This document shows, piece by piece, positions 5,752 to 6,889 of a stretch of 6,889 nt of DNA. Source of the stretch: an uncultured Fidelibacterota bacterium (GTDB lineage Bacteria; Marinisomatota; Marinisomatia; SCGC-AAA003-L08; GCA-002707645); contig CAJWAW010000037.1 of NCBI GenBank assembly GCA_913020255.1, positions 1-6,889 on the forward strand, in the 5' to 3' direction. The position numbers were made by a program, and so were the translations under genes. Position 1 is the stretch's first letter; every line of letters starts with the position of its first letter. The notes below the pieces were generated by a model that was given only the letters and a program-made list of their open reading frames with translations, was not told the origin of the DNA and did not search any database.

Positions 5752-6703
5752 CAATAAATGTACCTATATTATTATATTTATTCATTCTATTTTCAATCAA
5801 ATCCTTTATATTTAATTTTTGTAAATAGTCAATCTCAGTCAATAAAATTTCCTTTACATTTTTATATACTTCACTTGGATTATGATGTGCACCTCCTAAA
5901 GGCTCTGGAATAATTCTATCGGCAATGTTTAAATTAAATAGATCCTCAGAAGTTAATTGGAGCGAATCAGCTGCTTCTTTATTTTTGGATGTATCACCAA
6001 ATAAAATTGATGCACATCCTTCAGGTGAAATAACTGAATACCAAGAGTTTTCCAAGCAAAGTATTTTATCAGTTAAGCCAATTGCTAGAGCTCCACCTGA
6101 TGCTCCTTCACCTATAATAAAAGATATCATCGGCACCTTTATTAATGACATATTAAAAAGATTATCTGCAATTGCTTGTGATTGTCCTCTTTCTTCAGCT
6201 CCAATACCAGGATAAGCACCAGGAGTATCAATAAAAGTTAAAATTGGCAATTTAAATTTTTCAGCAAGTTTCATAATTCTTAATGCTTTTCTGTAACCTT
6301 CAGGTTTAGCCATACCAAAATTTCTAAATAATTTGTCTTTAGTTTTACGACCTTTTTCTTGACCAATTATAGCTACTTTTTTATCATTAATTTTCCCAAA
6401 ACCACAAATCATAGAACTATCATCTGAGTACTTTCTGTCACCATGAAGTTCAAGCCAATCATCTACTATATTTGATAAATAATCAGTAAAATGTGGACGA
6501 TCTTGATGTCTAGCGATTTCAACCTTATTCCAGCGAGATAGATTAGAGTAAATAAGCTTCTTTTCTCTTTCTAATTGAGCCTTTAATGTATTTATCGTAT
6601 CATCAACATTGATACCTGAATTATTACTGGATTCAAGTAACGATATAATTTTATCATCGATTAGTTTAATTGATTTTTCGAATTCAAGTATATATTTTGA
6701 CAT
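5744..6703 (-). CDS. accA: Acetyl-CoA carboxylase carboxyltransferase subunit alpha
   Basis: This 319-residue protein has the standard length of bacterial AccA. It starts with a helical, charged region (1-55, LEFEKSI and LEREKKLIYSNLSRW), followed by VEIARHQDRPHFTDYL (61-76) and ELHGDRKYSDD (85-95). The crotonase-fold core then has NFGMAKPEGYRKALRIMKLAE (128-148), FIDTPGAYPGIGAEERGQSQAIA (157-179), IGEGASGGALAIG (197-209) and SPEGCASILF (226-235), and a family-typical C-terminal block (IIPEPLGGAHHNP, 264-276). With AccD, biotin carboxylase and biotin carrier protein it makes malonyl-CoA for fatty acid synthesis. It is the first gene of the operon, but its usual partner accD is absent, and it is joined by an eight-base overlap to a catabolic-type carboxyltransferase. 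The ATG at 6703 lacks a Shine-Dalgarno sequence. Confidence 0.96.
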   Translation of the reverse strand: MSKYILEFEKSIKLIDDKIISLLESSNNSGINVDDTINTLKAQLEREKKLIYSNLSRWNKVEIARHQDRPHFTDYLSNIVDDWLELHGDRKYSDDSSMICGFGKINDKKVAIIGQEKGRKTKDKLFRNFGMAKPEGYRKALRIMKLAEKFKLPILTFIDTPGAYPGIGAEERGQSQAIADNLFNMSLIKVPMISFIIGEGASGGALAIGLTDKILCLENSWYSVISPEGCASILFGDTSKNKEAADSLQLTSEDLFNLNIADRIIPEPLGGAHHNPSEVYKNVKEILLTEIDYLQKLNIKDLIENRMNKYNNIGTFIDG

Positions 6704-6889
6704 TTTTAATTGTAGTTAAATAATAATTAGAATATTTTTTAATAAATATCAAGTATGATTTATAAAAGTGATATTTAACATATAAATAGTTTTTAAAATT
6801 ACGACTTCCATGTTTAAAATGAAAAATCTGTGATTTTGGATAATATATCGTTTTATAGCCCATTTTAAAAGATTTTATACAAAAATCGG
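6704..6889. other. Non-coding region upstream of the accA operon
   Basis: These 186 bases contain no supportable gene and should include the operon's promoter and leader. On the minus strand TTGATA at 6752-6747 resembles a -35 element, but the best -10-like hexamer, TATTAT at 6725-6720, is 21 bases away. I therefore do not call a promoter. Further upstream are AT-rich inverted repeats. The window ends before the next gene is reached. Confidence 0.5.
6813..6869. repeat. AT-rich inverted repeat and nested small hairpins
   Basis: TTTAAAATG at 6813-6821 is the exact inverted complement of CATTTTAAA at 6861-6869. Between them AAAATC (6823-6828) and GATTTT (6832-6837) form a six-base stem with a three-base loop. 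A similar GATTTT/AAAATC pair occurs at 6871-6876 and 6882-6887. The arms are almost all A and T, so stability is low and chance is a real possibility. It may be an operator-like site or the end of an upstream transcript. Confidence 0.3.

Noticed and set aside
5925..6215. Open frame of 96 codons on the plus strand
   Set aside because: It lies fully antisense to the conserved core of accA, whose protein is unmistakable.
6720..6752. Sigma-70 promoter with TTGATA and TATTAT upstream of accA
   Set aside because: The spacing of 21 bases is too long, and AT-rich sequence gives many equal candidates.

Overview
The window is a very AT-rich stretch (by eye roughly a quarter to under a third G+C) of a compact bacterial genome that uses the standard code with TGA as a stop. 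Genes abut or overlap almost everywhere. The tRNA does not encode its CCA end. The carboxylase protein resembles the Bacteroidota / methylcrotonyl-CoA carboxylase type and ends in a GVFQV-like tail. These traits suggest a free-living marine lineage such as Marinimicrobia (SAR406) or a Bacteroidota relative. This placement is an inference from protein style, not a proof.

Layout. Bases 1-54 are the 3' part of a tRNA-Leu (anticodon CAA). Ten bases further on, on the same strand, lies a 73-residue stand-alone Smr-domain protein (65-286). A convergent small two-helix membrane protein follows (292-576, minus). Then comes a 151-base AT-rich gap (577-727) with a degenerate 37-bp tandem duplication. 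It lies upstream of another tiny membrane protein with a strong Shine-Dalgarno sequence (728-934, plus).

The rest, 928-6703, is one six-gene operon on the minus strand, read from right to left: accA (acetyl-CoA carboxylase alpha carboxyltransferase), a methylcrotonyl/acyl-CoA carboxylase beta-type carboxyltransferase, the N-terminal AtuA module, the C-terminal AtuA-like module, an AUH/LiuC-type enoyl-CoA hydratase, and an exported MORN-repeat (YwqK-like) protein. All five junctions overlap by 1, 4 or 8 bases, so the whole set is probably translationally coupled. The last 186 bases (6704-6889) are non-coding and should hold the operon's promoter.

Working together: the carboxylase, AtuA pair and hydratase look like the carboxylation-hydration core of a branched acyl-CoA pathway (leucine/isovalerate via methylcrotonyl-CoA, or acyclic terpenes via geranyl-CoA). 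The biotin carboxylase/biotin carrier subunit, acyl-CoA dehydrogenase and HMG-CoA lyase are not in the window. Three things do not fit a textbook cluster: accA, normally a fatty-acid synthesis gene, as first gene; AtuA split into two overlapping genes; and a secreted MORN-repeat protein coupled to the end.

I see no CRISPR array, insertion sequence, phage gene or GC-rich intrinsic terminator.
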